Positions 34,946-44,143 of a stretch of DNA of 64,000 nucleotides are shown here, one piece after another. Position 1 is the stretch's first letter. Each line of letters opens with the position of its first letter. Source of the DNA: Gibbsiella quercinecans. GTDB taxonomy: Bacteria; Pseudomonadota; Gammaproteobacteria; Enterobacterales; Enterobacteriaceae. A model generated the notes under the pieces. It was given only the letters and a program-made list of their open reading frames with translations, made no database searches and was not told the origin of the DNA. The position numbers were made by a program, and so were the translations under genes. Location of the stretch: contig NZ_CP014136.1 in assembly GCF_002291425.1 (NCBI RefSeq), positions 4,824,925 to 4,888,924 of the forward strand, in the 5' to 3' direction.

Positions 34946-35878
34946 ATGACTGTGCTAGTAACGGGTGCCAACGGATTTCTTGGTGCAGCAGTTTGCAGGG
35001 CGCTTACGGCGCGTGGCGATGCAGTCGTCGCTATAGATCGCCAGCGCACTTCATCGGAAGCCGGCGATATTCCTTTCGAAGAGATAGATATTACGGATCT
35101 TGGCGCCGTTGAGCGTGTGTTTGCCCGCTATTCTCCGAGTAAAGTTGTGCATTGTGCGGCCGTTGTGATCGGCGGGATCCCCAAAGGGGAAAGAATCTCC
35201 GAGATCCTCAAAGTTAATATTGATGGTTCCAATAATCTCTATGACGTTATGGCGCGAGCGGGCAAGGGGCGTTGCCTGCACATCAGTTCTGAAGAAATTT
35301 ATGGTGAGTTTGATTCAGACATTATTTCCGAGGATCACGCCTGTTCGCCGGGGACGCCTTATGCGATATCCAAATTGGCGGTTGAACAACTGGGGCGCTA
35401 CTATTCGCACAATTACGGCCTGGATGTCGTGAATGTTCGCACATCCTGGGTCTACGGCGCCGGGCTACCGCGCATGCGCATTCCCCGCAATATTGTGGAA
35501 GCGGCTTTTTTCAAACGGCCCTTACACCTTCCCAACGGCCAAGATACCAGGATTGATCATACTTATATCGAGGATTTTGTTGACGGAACGCTTAAGCTGC
35601 TTGATGCGGAAAAGCTCAATTTTGATATTTACAACATCAGTTCTGGTGTCGCATTATCCATTGGTGAGCTTGTTGAGATACTCAACCGGCTTGTGCCCGA
35701 AGCTCGCCTATCCGTGGGGGAAGGGCCGTTGTTGGATGCGGCGGATAATGCCCTGCCCAGAAAGGGGGCGCTTGATTGTTCCCGGGCCAGTTCCGAAGTT
35801 GGCTATTGCGCCAGGTTTCCTCCGGAGTTAGGGCTACAGGTCTACCTCCAGGCACTTGCAGAGAAAGAGAGGAGTTAA
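34946..35878 (+). CDS. NAD-dependent epimerase/dehydratase (extended SDR)
   Basis: 310 residues. The nucleotide-binding motif GANGFLGAAVCRAL is at the N-terminus. The extended-SDR active site has SSEEIYG (residues 113-119) and YAISK (about residues 136-140, the YxxxK catalytic pair), with DHTYIEDFVDGTLKLLD later. Such enzymes act on nucleotide sugars or on free sugar acids. Here the partner is a cupin gene three bases downstream, so a small sugar or acid substrate is likely. The ATG follows AAGTGAG. Control by the IclR protein encoded at 36656 is possible. Confidence 0.88.
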   Translation: MTVLVTGANGFLGAAVCRALTARGDAVVAIDRQRTSSEAGDIPFEEIDITDLGAVERVFARYSPSKVVHCAAVVIGGIPKGERISEILKVNIDGSNNLYDVMARAGKGRCLHISSEEIYGEFDSDIISEDHACSPGTPYAISKLAVEQLGRYYSHNYGLDVVNVRTSWVYGAGLPRMRIPRNIVEAAFFKRPLHLPNGQDTRIDHTYIEDFVDGTLKLLDAEKLNFDIYNISSGVALSIGELVEILNRLVPEARLSVGEGPLLDAADNALPRKGALDCSRASSEVGYCARFPPELGLQVYLQALAEKERS

Positions 35879-35881
35879 TAG

Positions 35882-36295
35882 ATGGCCATGAAATTCGAAG
35901 GTGGCGCAATAATTAGAGAGGCTGCGGAGGTGATGTGGGAAGGGCTGCCGGAGCATATCGGCGGCGCCATCTCGAAGTTGCTCGTGCGCCCGGAAGTAGC
36001 AGGATCAAAGCATTTGGATTACCGAATCTCGGTATATCAACCCCGGGCTTATGTCGTCCCGCATAAACATGATCAACAGGAACAAATTTACCACATACTT
36101 GATGGTGAAGGATTGATGGAAATTGAGGGCGAAAGGAGCGTGGTTCGCCGTGATCATGTGATCTTTCTGCCGCCTGGGGTAGAACATGCGATTTACAACA
36201 CTGGCCAGACCGACCTCAAATTAATCGTGGTGACGTCGCCCGTTGAAGATCTCCCCGTAGCCCCGACGGATGGCCCTCAGAGTGAGGGTGAGTAG
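35882..36295 (+). CDS. Small cupin-fold protein
   Basis: 137 residues, single cupin. Metal-binding motif 1 is VVPHKHDQQEQIYHILDGEG (two His plus Glu, then His) and motif 2 is FLPPGVEHAIYNTG. This fits mannose-6-phosphate isomerase-like or dioxygenase-like small cupins. It is probably co-transcribed with the upstream epimerase gene. No specific reaction can be named. Confidence 0.85.
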   Translation: MAMKFEGGAIIREAAEVMWEGLPEHIGGAISKLLVRPEVAGSKHLDYRISVYQPRAYVVPHKHDQQEQIYHILDGEGLMEIEGERSVVRRDHVIFLPPGVEHAIYNTGQTDLKLIVVTSPVEDLPVAPTDGPQSEGE

Positions 36296-36655
36296 AGTGG
36301 TTTTAGTCTGTCGGGCCGGCTGGTGTGTGAATATTCGCAGTTGCTAAGCGTGTACCAAGAGCGTATTTAAACAATCTGCTATCGTCGTTACCGACGGGCA
36401 CGCTATCTTTGCCCCCGCGGGAATCGGTTACGGGTTGACGTATCATTTATTAATTGCGAATTGATGGAGAAAAATCAGGCCCCGTAATTAAAGATGCCTG
36501 GTATAAAGCGGCGGCGCCAGCGCTTTCTTTGGCTTGCTTTGCTTCATCTATTCGCCGCTGCTTAAGAGAGATCCACTTAACACGTCTCGCAGAACTGATC
36601 TGCCCTGGGTGCCTTGTCGCAATCAAAGGGGGGATTCCTGGCAGGACAAAGCGTT
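36296..36655. other. Intergenic region, convergent ends
   Basis: 360 bp between the cupin gene and the convergent IclR gene. I see no gene with support; a frame at 36454-36723 lacks any domain and overlaps the IclR gene end. No clear terminator was recognised. Confidence 0.45.
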
Positions 36656-37507
36656 TTAACACTCCTTATCTGCCGTATCCTGATAGCCTAATGCCAACGA
36701 AAAGTTGCGGGCTACGTGTTTGACCAGCTCGGTGTTGTCATTGATTTGTTTCATATTCAAACGCCAAATCGGCGCGGAGATGCCAATCGCGGCGACCATG
36801 CGCCCCCTAAAGTCAAAAACCGGCGAGGCAAGGCAACGAACCTCAGTATCAAACTCCCCGTCATCAAAGGCGATTTTGTCCCGCTTTACATCTTCAATGG
36901 TCTGCCGCAGCGTTGCGACATCCGTGATCGTTTTGGGCGTTACAGCGTCCAAAACACAGTCAGAGAGGCTTGCTTCCAGCTGTTCGGGAGGGAAACCCGC
37001 CATCAATACCTTGCCGATAGCAGTGGCATGTGCAGGACGAGCGGTGCCGATTCTTTCTGTTAATTGTAGCGATGCGGAGCCGGCCACTCTGTCGATGATT
37101 ACCACGTTGAGCGCCCCTGCATAGACGGCGAGATGGCTGCTTTCACCGGTGCTTTCCGCAAGAGTTCTCAGAAAGGGAGAGGCCAGGCTGAGCAGTTCCA
37201 CCTCATCAAATGCGCCCGTCGCCAGGCTAAAAAGCTGCACACCGACACGATAGCGCTTTGATTCGCTGTCCTGGCGAAGCAATCCGATATTCACCAGCGT
37301 CTTCGCAATATGAAAGGTGGTGCTAGAGTGTAAGCCGATGGTTTTACAAAGGTCGGTCAACCCCACACCTTCGCGCGAATGCGCAACCACTTTTAGAATA
37401 CTCATCGCTCTGTGCAGCGACTGTACGCCGCCGCCTGCGCTGGGTTTACTGTCCGATTCGGTTGTTTTCGTGTGTTTAGCTGCTTTACTTTGCTCTGCTT
37501 TTTCCAT
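36656..37507 (-). CDS. IclR-family transcriptional regulator
   Basis: 283 residues from ATG 37507. The N-terminal winged helix contains QSLHRAMSILKVVAHSREGV, GLTDLCKTIGLHSSTTFHIA and KTLVNIGLLRQD. The C-terminal effector domain contains GESSHLAVYAGALNVVII and RPAHATAIGKVLMAG. The frame could start from a GTG at 37558, but no ribosome site is seen there, while GAGAC precedes 37507. IclR proteins commonly regulate catabolic genes in response to an aromatic or carboxylic acid. The neighbouring transporter, epimerase and cupin genes are the likely targets. Confidence 0.87.
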   Translation of the reverse strand: MEKAEQSKAAKHTKTTESDSKPSAGGGVQSLHRAMSILKVVAHSREGVGLTDLCKTIGLHSSTTFHIAKTLVNIGLLRQDSESKRYRVGVQLFSLATGAFDEVELLSLASPFLRTLAESTGESSHLAVYAGALNVVIIDRVAGSASLQLTERIGTARPAHATAIGKVLMAGFPPEQLEASLSDCVLDAVTPKTITDVATLRQTIEDVKRDKIAFDDGEFDTEVRCLASPVFDFRGRMVAAIGISAPIWRLNMKQINDNTELVKHVARNFSLALGYQDTADKEC

Positions 37508-37963
37508 GTTAGTCTCATTAATATTGTTCGTTTCGCCGTCAATTACGATTTCTGGCACGCTGGCGGGTTTTAATTACGACAACATGGTCTCGTTCCGAAA
37601 ACATCACAGATTCGCCGGAGTACTTCAACCTGTTTTTCACAAACTTTCTTAAAACTCGGTCATTTCACAGGCCGAAGCATCGTGCCACGAAAAGCCTGTT
37701 TCCACGGTGCGGTCTTGGCCATTGTGGAACTTGCGACCGCTGTCTTCATGTTGTTGCAGATGCCACGATGCCTAAGCAAAAATTGTCGTTGTGGCAGAGG
37801 TGGGCAGCAGCGTGGCTGGCCAGCGTTCTACATAATAATCAAAAAACGCGCCCAAAAGAATAGGGCCACCTCTCAGAAGCTTTAGCGAAATCAGCGAGGT
37901 AACGACTCCGTGCCTGCCCGGCAAATCAGCCCGCAGGCTAACGGCGGAAAGGCGGGTGGAACA
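37508..37963. other. Intergenic region upstream of the IclR gene
   Basis: About 450 bp between the IclR start and the stop of the ABC ATPase gene. It must contain the IclR promoter. No ORF or RNA gene is supported and no obvious palindromic operator was recognised. Confidence 0.45.
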
Positions 37964-38752
37964 TTATTGTCGCTCAAGGATCTGCCCCAAAAATAACTTA
38001 AGACGCTCGGTCTGCGGTGAACCAAAAATGTCGGCTGGCGTCCCCTTCTCAAGAATTTGTCCGCCATCCATAAAGACAATATGGTCTGCAACCCGCTTTG
38101 CGAATCCCATCTCGTGCGTTACGCAGATCATCGTCATGCCTGTTTCGGCAAGCTCAATCATTGTGTCTAAGACTTCCTTGATCATCTCGGGGTCCAACGC
38201 AGAGGTTGGCTCGTCAAACAGCATGATTTTGGGGCTCATGCACATGGCGCGGGCGATGGCGACGCGCTGTTGCTGCCCTCCCGATAACTCCGCCGGATAC
38301 TTGTTCGCCTTTTCAGGGATTTTTACCCGGCGAAGATAAGACATTGCTAACTCTTCAGCCTCTGATTTTTTCATTTTCAGAACGGAAACCGGCGCCAAAA
38401 TGCAGTTTTCCAGAACCGTCAGGTGTGTAAATAAGTTAAACGATTGGAATACCATGCCTATTTCACGTCTAATCAGATTCCAGCTATTCACCTTTTCAGT
38501 CAGTTCTATGCCGTCCACTTTTATCATTCCGCTCTGGTGATCTTCGAGCCGATTGATACAACGGATTAAGGTGGATTTCCCGGAACCGGAAGGGCCACAA
38601 ATCACGATGCGTTCCCCAGTCGATACCTGCAGGGAGACATCGCGAAGCACGTGATGGTGACCATACCACTTATTCAATTTATCAATACAAATTGCGGGGA
38701 CAATCGCGTTGTCACTATAGGGGCGCGTGCCCTGTTGGTCGATACTCGTCAA
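37964..38752 (-). CDS. Amino-acid-type ABC transporter ATP-binding protein
   Basis: 262 residues of the GlnQ/HisP type. Walker [10 protein letters not shown], signature [15 protein letters not shown], Walker [15 protein letters not shown], switch CVTHEMG. The start is a TTG at 38752 with AAGGAGAA upstream; no ATG lies early enough in the frame. It stands alone, but the two-permease and binding-protein operon at 31386-33556 lacks an ATPase, so this gene probably completes that transporter. Confidence 0.9.
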   Translation of the reverse strand: MTSIDQQGTRPYSDNAIVPAICIDKLNKWYGHHHVLRDVSLQVSTGERIVICGPSGSGKSTLIRCINRLEDHQSGMIKVDGIELTEKVNSWNLIRREIGMVFQSFNLFTHLTVLENCILAPVSVLKMKKSEAEELAMSYLRRVKIPEKANKYPAELSGGQQQRVAIARAMCMSPKIMLFDEPTSALDPEMIKEVLDTMIELAETGMTMICVTHEMGFAKRVADHIVFMDGGQILEKGTPADIFGSPQTERLKLFLGQILERQ

Positions 38753-39462
38753 CTTTCTTCTCCTTTATCTTAAACGCTCTACTTCAAGAACTACAATTGG
38801 GCACATGCAAAGATGCGGAACCGCATCGTATTGAGTAACTAATTGTTAAATAAGAATATGTTTTTGGGAGAGTGCGAGCTGCGTTTCCATTCACGCAAAT
38901 CGTTACCGCGCCCTGAGCAAACACGCATGCAGAATTTACCGCCGGTTCTGCTTTCACTAATCACAAACTTTTATGCTTCTTCGCGCTGCGCTCGGCTGGC
39001 GAGTGATATCTGCGTCAGCACGGCAACGAGAGAAGGGGACCTTTATGTTTGTTTGCGGTATTGTGGTATTTGATTTCTGAATATAGTAAGTAAAGTGTTG
39101 CAGACCGTCAAGCGGGCATCACGCCACGCATCATCGCAGAAGCTCCAGGACTGCTGACGACACCAGATGTATCGCAACGCGCCGGACGTTCCATTAATCA
39201 CCGGCTTTGCCTGCATAGCGTAGTCTGGATGTCGCCAAAGGTAGAATTTCACATGGTGGGTGGTTATCCCAGAAAAGGGACGCCTCTTGGGAGGCAATCC
39301 CGTTGTGAGGAGGGCCGGCCTTCATTGTTCAGGCCGAGGCCGCGATCCTCGAGTTGTTCTGGCGTCATGGGGATTGCTTTAGGCGATTTACCCGCCCGTT
39401 CATCCTTGAGTTGGCGGTAAGAATGGCGGTAACCCACCTACCTGCATCCAATAGTTACCGCC
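38753..39462. other. Degenerate region, no supported gene
   Basis: 710 bp with several short frames broken by stops on both strands. No protein domain was recognised. It leads into an integrase remnant, so it is probably decayed mobile-element DNA. An AT-rich stretch directly upstream of the ATPase gene (38830-38870) may hold its promoter. Confidence 0.45.
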
Positions 39463-39700
39463 ATGCCTGCTACCGTCACTTATCTGACCGAGATCGCAAT
39501 CCGGAAGGCCAGGCCGTCCGGCTCCCCTATGAAGTTAGGTGATAGGACTGGCTTGTACACCCGGATGGGAGCCGCTGGTGGCGGCTGGATTACCGCCGTC
39601 CTGTGACCGGCAAGCGTAACACGCTGAGTCTGGGGACCTACCGGCAAGCAGATCTGGGGGGCGCGCGTAAACGGCGCACCGCGCCCGTGGTATCGCGAGC
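39463..39700 (+). pseudogene. Frameshifted P4-type integrase N-terminal remnant
   Basis: ATG 39463 begins MPATVTYLTEIAIRKARPSG, the start of the arm-binding domain of P4-like tyrosine integrases. A frameshift follows. From about 39560 another frame continues as HPDGSRWWRLDYRRPVTGKR and NTLSLGTYRQ, matching the next conserved block of the same domain. The rest of the gene is missing. It marks an old integration event distinct from the integrase at 45085. Confidence 0.7.
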
Positions 39701-39752
39701 ATGACCTTCCACTACGTTATTGCCACGGGCAGGGCAGTGGGTTTTATCATAC

Positions 39753-40322
39753 TTACATAAACCGGTCCGCGCCGCCGGAGGCTTCCACGGTGTGGCCGGT
39801 CACGAACTGATTGCGTGCTGAAAGCAGGAACGCGGCGATAGCGGCGATATCTTCCGGACGGCCGAAGCGCCCGACCGGCGTTTTTTCTTTGCCGAGAAGG
39901 GTCATGATCTCCTCATCGGTTTTACCTGACAGCTCCGGACGACGGGCGCGGACGTTCGGCAGCATATTCTTTGCCCAGTTTTCCGTCGCCACCGCCCCGA
40001 CGCCAATGGCATTGACCAGAATACCCATCGGCGCCACATCCAGCGCAAGGCTGCGGGTCAGATTATTGATGGCCGCGCTCAGGGCGTGGGAAACCGTCAG
40101 CGGCGGGTTGGGATACAGCCCGCCGATAGAGGAGATATTCACAATACGCCCCCATTGGCGCTGCTGCATACCCGGGATCACCTCGCGGCAAAAGCGGCGC
40201 ATGGCGGTGAATTTGGTTGCCGTCATGGCCTCCCAGTCTTCTTTGATCTGAGCGAAGTTGGTAACTAAACAAAATTCGGGTCGCTTGCCCTTCAAGTACA
40301 CTTCGTGCAGACTCAGTGCCAA
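39753..40322 (-). pseudogene. 5'-truncated SDR-family gene fused to an IS remnant
   Basis: 189 codons. From about residue 28 the sequence is a short-chain dehydrogenase without its Rossmann N-terminus: GRIVNISSIGGLYPNPP, AAINNLTRSLALDVAPMGIL and GRFGRPEDIAAIAAFLLSA. The usual YxxxK position reads SHALS, so the catalytic pair is also lost. The first codon is a TTG right after a stop in the same frame as an IS3-type OrfA fragment upstream. It is best seen as a broken gene, not a functional enzyme. Confidence 0.75.
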
Positions 40323-40460
40323 TCACGCACGGCCAACCAACTGAGCCGCTTCACGTTTGAACTCTGCACTAAAATTTCTTTTTTTCATTGGAGCACCTGT
40401 GTTGTTCTGAGGTAAGCATATCACCCCTGTTCAGGTGGCCAAATTCAGTGTGCCACTTCA
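40323..40460 (-). mobile_element. IS3-family end with OrfA N-terminal fragment
   Basis: On the minus strand the ATG at 40388 starts [18 protein letters not shown], the N-terminus of an IS3-family OrfA. It is broken after 21 codons by a stop at 40325-40323. Upstream of it, 40460-40437 read TGAAGTGGCACACTGAATTT, a plausible element end. Only this end of the insertion sequence remains. Confidence 0.7.
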
Positions 40461-40644
40461 AACTTTCAAAAGGTGCATCATGCAGAATGTGTCAACCAAT
40501 TGCGGCCGATTGAAATGGCCATTGCTAGGCATGTCAGCGTCGTCCCGGTGACAACTAATGTGAGAAATTTGAGTTGGTGCTTGGGTTAATGCTGGAGGAC
40601 TTGGTAAACTGATACGGCTGTTGTTTTACGAAGACAAAAAGAAG

Positions 40645-40770
40645 ATGAGCGATCTGAACACGGATAAATCACAAGAAATTCAAATGGAGTCACCCATATT
40701 TTTGACGGAAATAAAAATCCTGCAATACAGCATGCTTCGCAAAAATGTTAATTCTGAGGTACACACATGA
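40645..40770 (+). CDS. 41-residue protein upstream of the DUF4209-like gene
   Basis: A small ORF from ATG 40645 starts MSDLNTDKSQEIQMESPIFL and ends NSEVHT. Its TGA overlaps the ATG of the 603-residue gene as ATGA (40767-40770), the usual sign of a coupled bicistronic pair. AAAGAAG lies upstream as a weak ribosome site. No known family is recognised. It might be a partner or inhibitor of the larger protein, or only a leader that delivers ribosomes. Confidence 0.5.
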   Translation: MSDLNTDKSQEIQMESPIFLTEIKILQYSMLRKNVNSEVHT

Positions 40771-42578
40771 ATCAAACTTTGGAAGAAAAAATATTACAAC
40801 ATATTGAACAACTGGCTTCAAAAACCCTCTATGATTATGATGCTTATCATTCAATGTACAGCTTCTTTTCATCTCTGTCTGCTGAATATAGAGAGAAAGG
40901 GAATAATGAGATGGGAAATATAACTAAAACGCTTGCGTACGTAACGCATATGTCGCTTGATGCGCGGAGCCGAAACATGCCTATTGTGCCTGCGATTATT
41001 TTCACTAACAAACAATCAGTATCACCTTCAGATTTGCAACAGGAAGACAGGGATATTCTAAGTACTTTATATCCAAAGCTGTCGAGAGGATTGCTGAAAT
41101 CCCGCATCGCAGAAATCATGCTTTTTCTGGATAAACCACGTCGCTACGATTTAGTTGATGAAATCATCGAAGGCTACCTTAAAGGAGGCCTCAACGAAGA
41201 TTATTGGTATATGCATCAGGAGAGTTTGTGGGCAAGAGCAGTTATTTTGTCACGCCAGTTCCGTAAATCAAAATTCATCAACCAGATTGAATCGCAGATT
41301 GAAACCTATTTGTTCTCTCATTCTATAGGTAATATCGGTATTTCTTTTTTTCTGTTAAAGTTTATTCAGGAATTTAATTTGTGCTCCCTACTGGGAGTAA
41401 AGTTACCCGAATTGATGATGAGACATGCTACTTATCAAAGGTCGCAAAACGACTTTCACTCCGCTGAACGCCTTTATTATATGGCCAGCGAATTTTATAA
41501 ATCACTCAAGATGGAACCGGAATGGCGGAAAGCAATTGTTGAGAGCGCTGAAATACTTTTTCTAGAAGCCGAGCAGCGCGCTGGCTCAGAATCTCAGGGT
41601 AACCTTCTTGCCGGAGTGATATATGAGAGGGCACTGCAGCGCTACAGGATTATCCCAAAATCATTCAGAACTGAGCTGGGCGCAGATAATAAAATCGAAG
41701 AAAGCCAGAAGAGAGCTCGGTTACATGGGGAGCTTTCTCTTGACGATATGCACACGTTCCAGCTTCCGAGCTGTGACTTGTCAGATCTTGCAGAAATATC
41801 AATTAACCACGTTAAAGATAAGGGCGATATATTCAAAGCCAGCCTGTATTTCTCTGGTTTTAAGGCTATAGAATTAAAAGATCTTGAGGACAATGACGAA
41901 AACAAGCAGACACGTATTTCCGACCTGTTCGGTGCAACCTATCTTTCTGGAGATGGGCGAGTGATAGGACGAACAGGAGCTACTGGGGATGTCAGAGCTG
42001 ACAGGATGGCAAAGCAACTGAAATCTTTTGATTTCTCCCTAAAAGTTGCAGTAGCTGGCGAAATTATGCCTGCCATGTATCAGCTTTTAAAGGAATATAA
42101 TTTTGTGCTGCCATTTTTTCAGGAGCTTTGTCAGCTATCCCCTCTTATTCATACAGACAGGGTGAACCTTGTTGCTAGGGCGTTATATCTGGGATTTGAG
42201 TACCGTTTTTCTGAGGCGATTCATTTGTTATCGCCTCAAGTTGAGCATTTAGTCAGGGATATGCTGAAAAAAGCCAATGTGCGTACTAGTACCATCGACG
42301 AGATAGGGGTCGAGAACGAAATCGGCTTAAGTTCTCTTCTTGATAAACCAGAAGCGGAATCAATCTTTGGAAAAGATTTGCACTTTAACTTTCAGGCGCT
42401 TTTTACCGAAGCTCTGGGTGCTAATATCAGAAATTATGTTGCACATGGACTACTAAATGATAATTCATCTCAGAGTGAAGCCGTCGTCTACGCATGGTGG
42501 CTATACTTCAAAATAATAGTGAGGTCGGTAACACAATCTCCGCTATTCCGAATACCTAATCCCGAAAACTTTGCCTAA
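40767..42578 (+). CDS. DUF4209-like protein with C-terminal HEPN-type motif
   Basis: 603 residues, no signal peptide or membrane segments. The N-terminal 450 residues are mostly helical, with repeat-like segments. The C-terminal domain (about 470-585) contains HLLSPQVEHLVRDMLKKANV, STIDEIGVENEIGLSSLLD and ANIRNYVAHGLLND, resembling the DUF4209 family. R555-N-Y-V-A-H560 fits the Rx4-6H motif of HEPN RNases, with the polar residue after Arg that such nucleases favour. It lies between two IS3-type fragments in an integrase-bordered island, a setting typical of phage-defence genes. The defence role and RNase activity are inferences. Confidence 0.65.
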   Translation: MNQTLEEKILQHIEQLASKTLYDYDAYHSMYSFFSSLSAEYREKGNNEMGNITKTLAYVTHMSLDARSRNMPIVPAIIFTNKQSVSPSDLQQEDRDILSTLYPKLSRGLLKSRIAEIMLFLDKPRRYDLVDEIIEGYLKGGLNEDYWYMHQESLWARAVILSRQFRKSKFINQIESQIETYLFSHSIGNIGISFFLLKFIQEFNLCSLLGVKLPELMMRHATYQRSQNDFHSAERLYYMASEFYKSLKMEPEWRKAIVESAEILFLEAEQRAGSESQGNLLAGVIYERALQRYRIIPKSFRTELGADNKIEESQKRARLHGELSLDDMHTFQLPSCDLSDLAEISINHVKDKGDIFKASLYFSGFKAIELKDLEDNDENKQTRISDLFGATYLSGDGRVIGRTGATGDVRADRMAKQLKSFDFSLKVAVAGEIMPAMYQLLKEYNFVLPFFQELCQLSPLIHTDRVNLVARALYLGFEYRFSEAIHLLSPQVEHLVRDMLKKANVRTSTIDEIGVENEIGLSSLLDKPEAESIFGKDLHFNFQALFTEALGANIRNYVAHGLLNDNSSQSEAVVYAWWLYFKIIVRSVTQSPLFRIPNPENFA

Positions 42579-42617
42579 TAAAATTGAAGGAGCTATATGT
42601 AATGTGCTGATTGATGC

Positions 42618-43039
42618 ATGGTTCAAGTGATGTCCTCGCGGATGACGGCACAGCTGGCCTGCGATGCGTTACAGATGGCGCTGTGGCGTCGGAAGCGGCC
42701 GGAACAGGTTATTGTTCATACAGAAAGAGGCGGTCAGTACTGCTCAGCGGATTACCAGACTTTACTGAAACGGCATAATCTGCGTGGCAGTATGAGTGCA
42801 AAAGGCTGCTGTTATGATAATGCCTGTGCAGAAAGCTTCTTTCACTCACTGAAGGTGGAATGCATCCACGGTGAACACTTCGCCAGCCGTGAAATAATGC
42901 GAAGCACGGTGTTTAATTATATAGAGTGTGATTACAATCGCTGGCGCCGTCACAGTGCCTGCGGCGGTCTCAGCCCGGAACAATTTGAAAACCAGAATCT
43001 CGCTTAGGGCGGTGTCCACATTACGTGGGTAGGATCAGG
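42618..43039 (+). mobile_element. IS3-family OrfB C-terminal fragment with element end
   Basis: A 129-codon frame (42618-43007) carries the end of an IS3-family integrase-core transposase: [39 protein letters not shown] and [19 protein letters not shown]. The second catalytic Asp (HTDRG in active copies) is Glu here, and the N-terminal half and OrfA are missing. TGTCCACATTACGTGGGTAG at 43015 is the likely element end. It is dead, and on the opposite strand from the OrfA fragment at 40323, so the two need not come from one copy. Confidence 0.8.
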
Positions 43040-43061
43040 GGCATCATGCTCCTCAGACGGT

Positions 43062-43247
43062 TTGATGAGTAAAAATAGTGAGGGGTTAATTCTATCCTGC
43101 CAAAATGGGATATGGAAAAACGCGTTTAATACATCAGAGGTTTATTATTCCTCCGATGGTAGTAATACAGCATGGTTGGGCCAAAACCTTGGTCAGCATA
43201 GTTTTTTTACGTTGAGATACTATCAGTATTCCAGTTATTGCCGATAG
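43062..43247 (+). pseudogene. Fragment resembling the C-terminus of a PilV-type pilus adhesin
   Basis: 61 codons: after NSEG comes LILSCQNGIWKNAFNTSEVY and later NLGQHSFFTLRYYQYSSYC. The ILSCQxGxW block with spaced cysteines resembles C-terminal segments of type IVB pilus tip proteins (shufflon segments). There is no N-terminal part and no recombinase nearby. Assignment is tentative. Confidence 0.35.
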
Positions 43248-44143
43248 AAGTGGTGGGGCGCAGTGCTCATTGAGTCAAGATACTGCCGGAAAATGGTTGT
43301 TAAAGCAGACGTCTGGGTATTCCATTGTGGCATGTAGGTTTTTTTTGTTTTTAATAAAAACCAATGAATCCGTCGTGATTTATTATGGATATTCTATATA
43401 ATTAATATTATAAAGATAGTTGTTGCTATCTTCAGGGATAGTATCGAATTAAATATGGAAATAGCGAGTGCTGTTGTTATAACACCACCGAATGGATACT
43501 ACACGTTAGATCAATTGAGTATCTTTGTGGCGATGATTGGTGGGGAAAAGGAAATGTCTTTGTTAAGTATTTAAATGGTGATTTTCTTGAGTTGCATATT
43601 TCTTACTCTTCACAAAGTAAGATTAATTACCTCATTCCGGGTTTTTGAAATAGAGATAATATTGAGGAATACAGCATATTAAAACCCGTTGTGGCCTATA
43701 TGTTATTATTGAAATATATATCGCATAGTCAACTGAAAATCTGAACTATAGGTCAGTATGGGGTTGGTTGGGTTTATGAAAAAAATGATCCGATTTGGTG
43801 AGGTAAATATATTTTTTTATTTTTTGTATTTTATACTTAAATATAGTATGTTTATATCGATATGTTAATTTCAGAAAATGTCTGATTGTCTATATATGGT
43901 TCTATGTGTTTTTTATGAAAATGTTTTTTGAAAGGTTTGAAAGGTTTGAAAGGTTTGAAAGGTTTGAAAGGTTTGAAAGGTTTGGATGGTTCGCAAGACT
44001 TTTAAATTACCAATTAACACATTGTAATTAATGATAATGGCTATGGGAATTCTTTATATAAAGACAGTAATGAATTTGTTGGATTCATTACTGTAATATA
44101 CAGGTCAATTTAACATAATTAATGTTGTTTCATATCGTTTAAA
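43248..44143. other. AT-rich region without genes
   Basis: About 900 bp, strongly AT-rich, holding only very short frames. A 39-codon frame at 43455 has no recognisable domain. It includes the 9-bp tandem array at 43930-43983 and probably the downstream region of the GTPase gene. Confidence 0.5.
43930..43983. repeat. Six perfect tandem copies of a 9-bp unit
   Basis: GAAAGGTTT is repeated six times without change (54 bp), preceded and followed by partial copies. It lies in AT-rich non-coding DNA. Such arrays change length by slipped replication. No flanking gene frame runs through it. Confidence 0.9.

Noticed and set aside
39510..39525. CGGCTCCCCT near the integrase remnant as a distal copy of the tRNA-Asn end
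   Set aside because: Only about nine bases match, and they lie inside the integrase coding remnant, so chance is more likely than an attachment site.
40323..43039. A composite transposon formed by the two IS3-type fragments around the DUF4209-like gene
   Set aside because: The fragments are on opposite strands, represent different ends, and their terminal sequences do not match each other.
43930..43983. CRISPR array
   Set aside because: The units are contiguous 9-bp repeats without spacers, and no cas genes are present.
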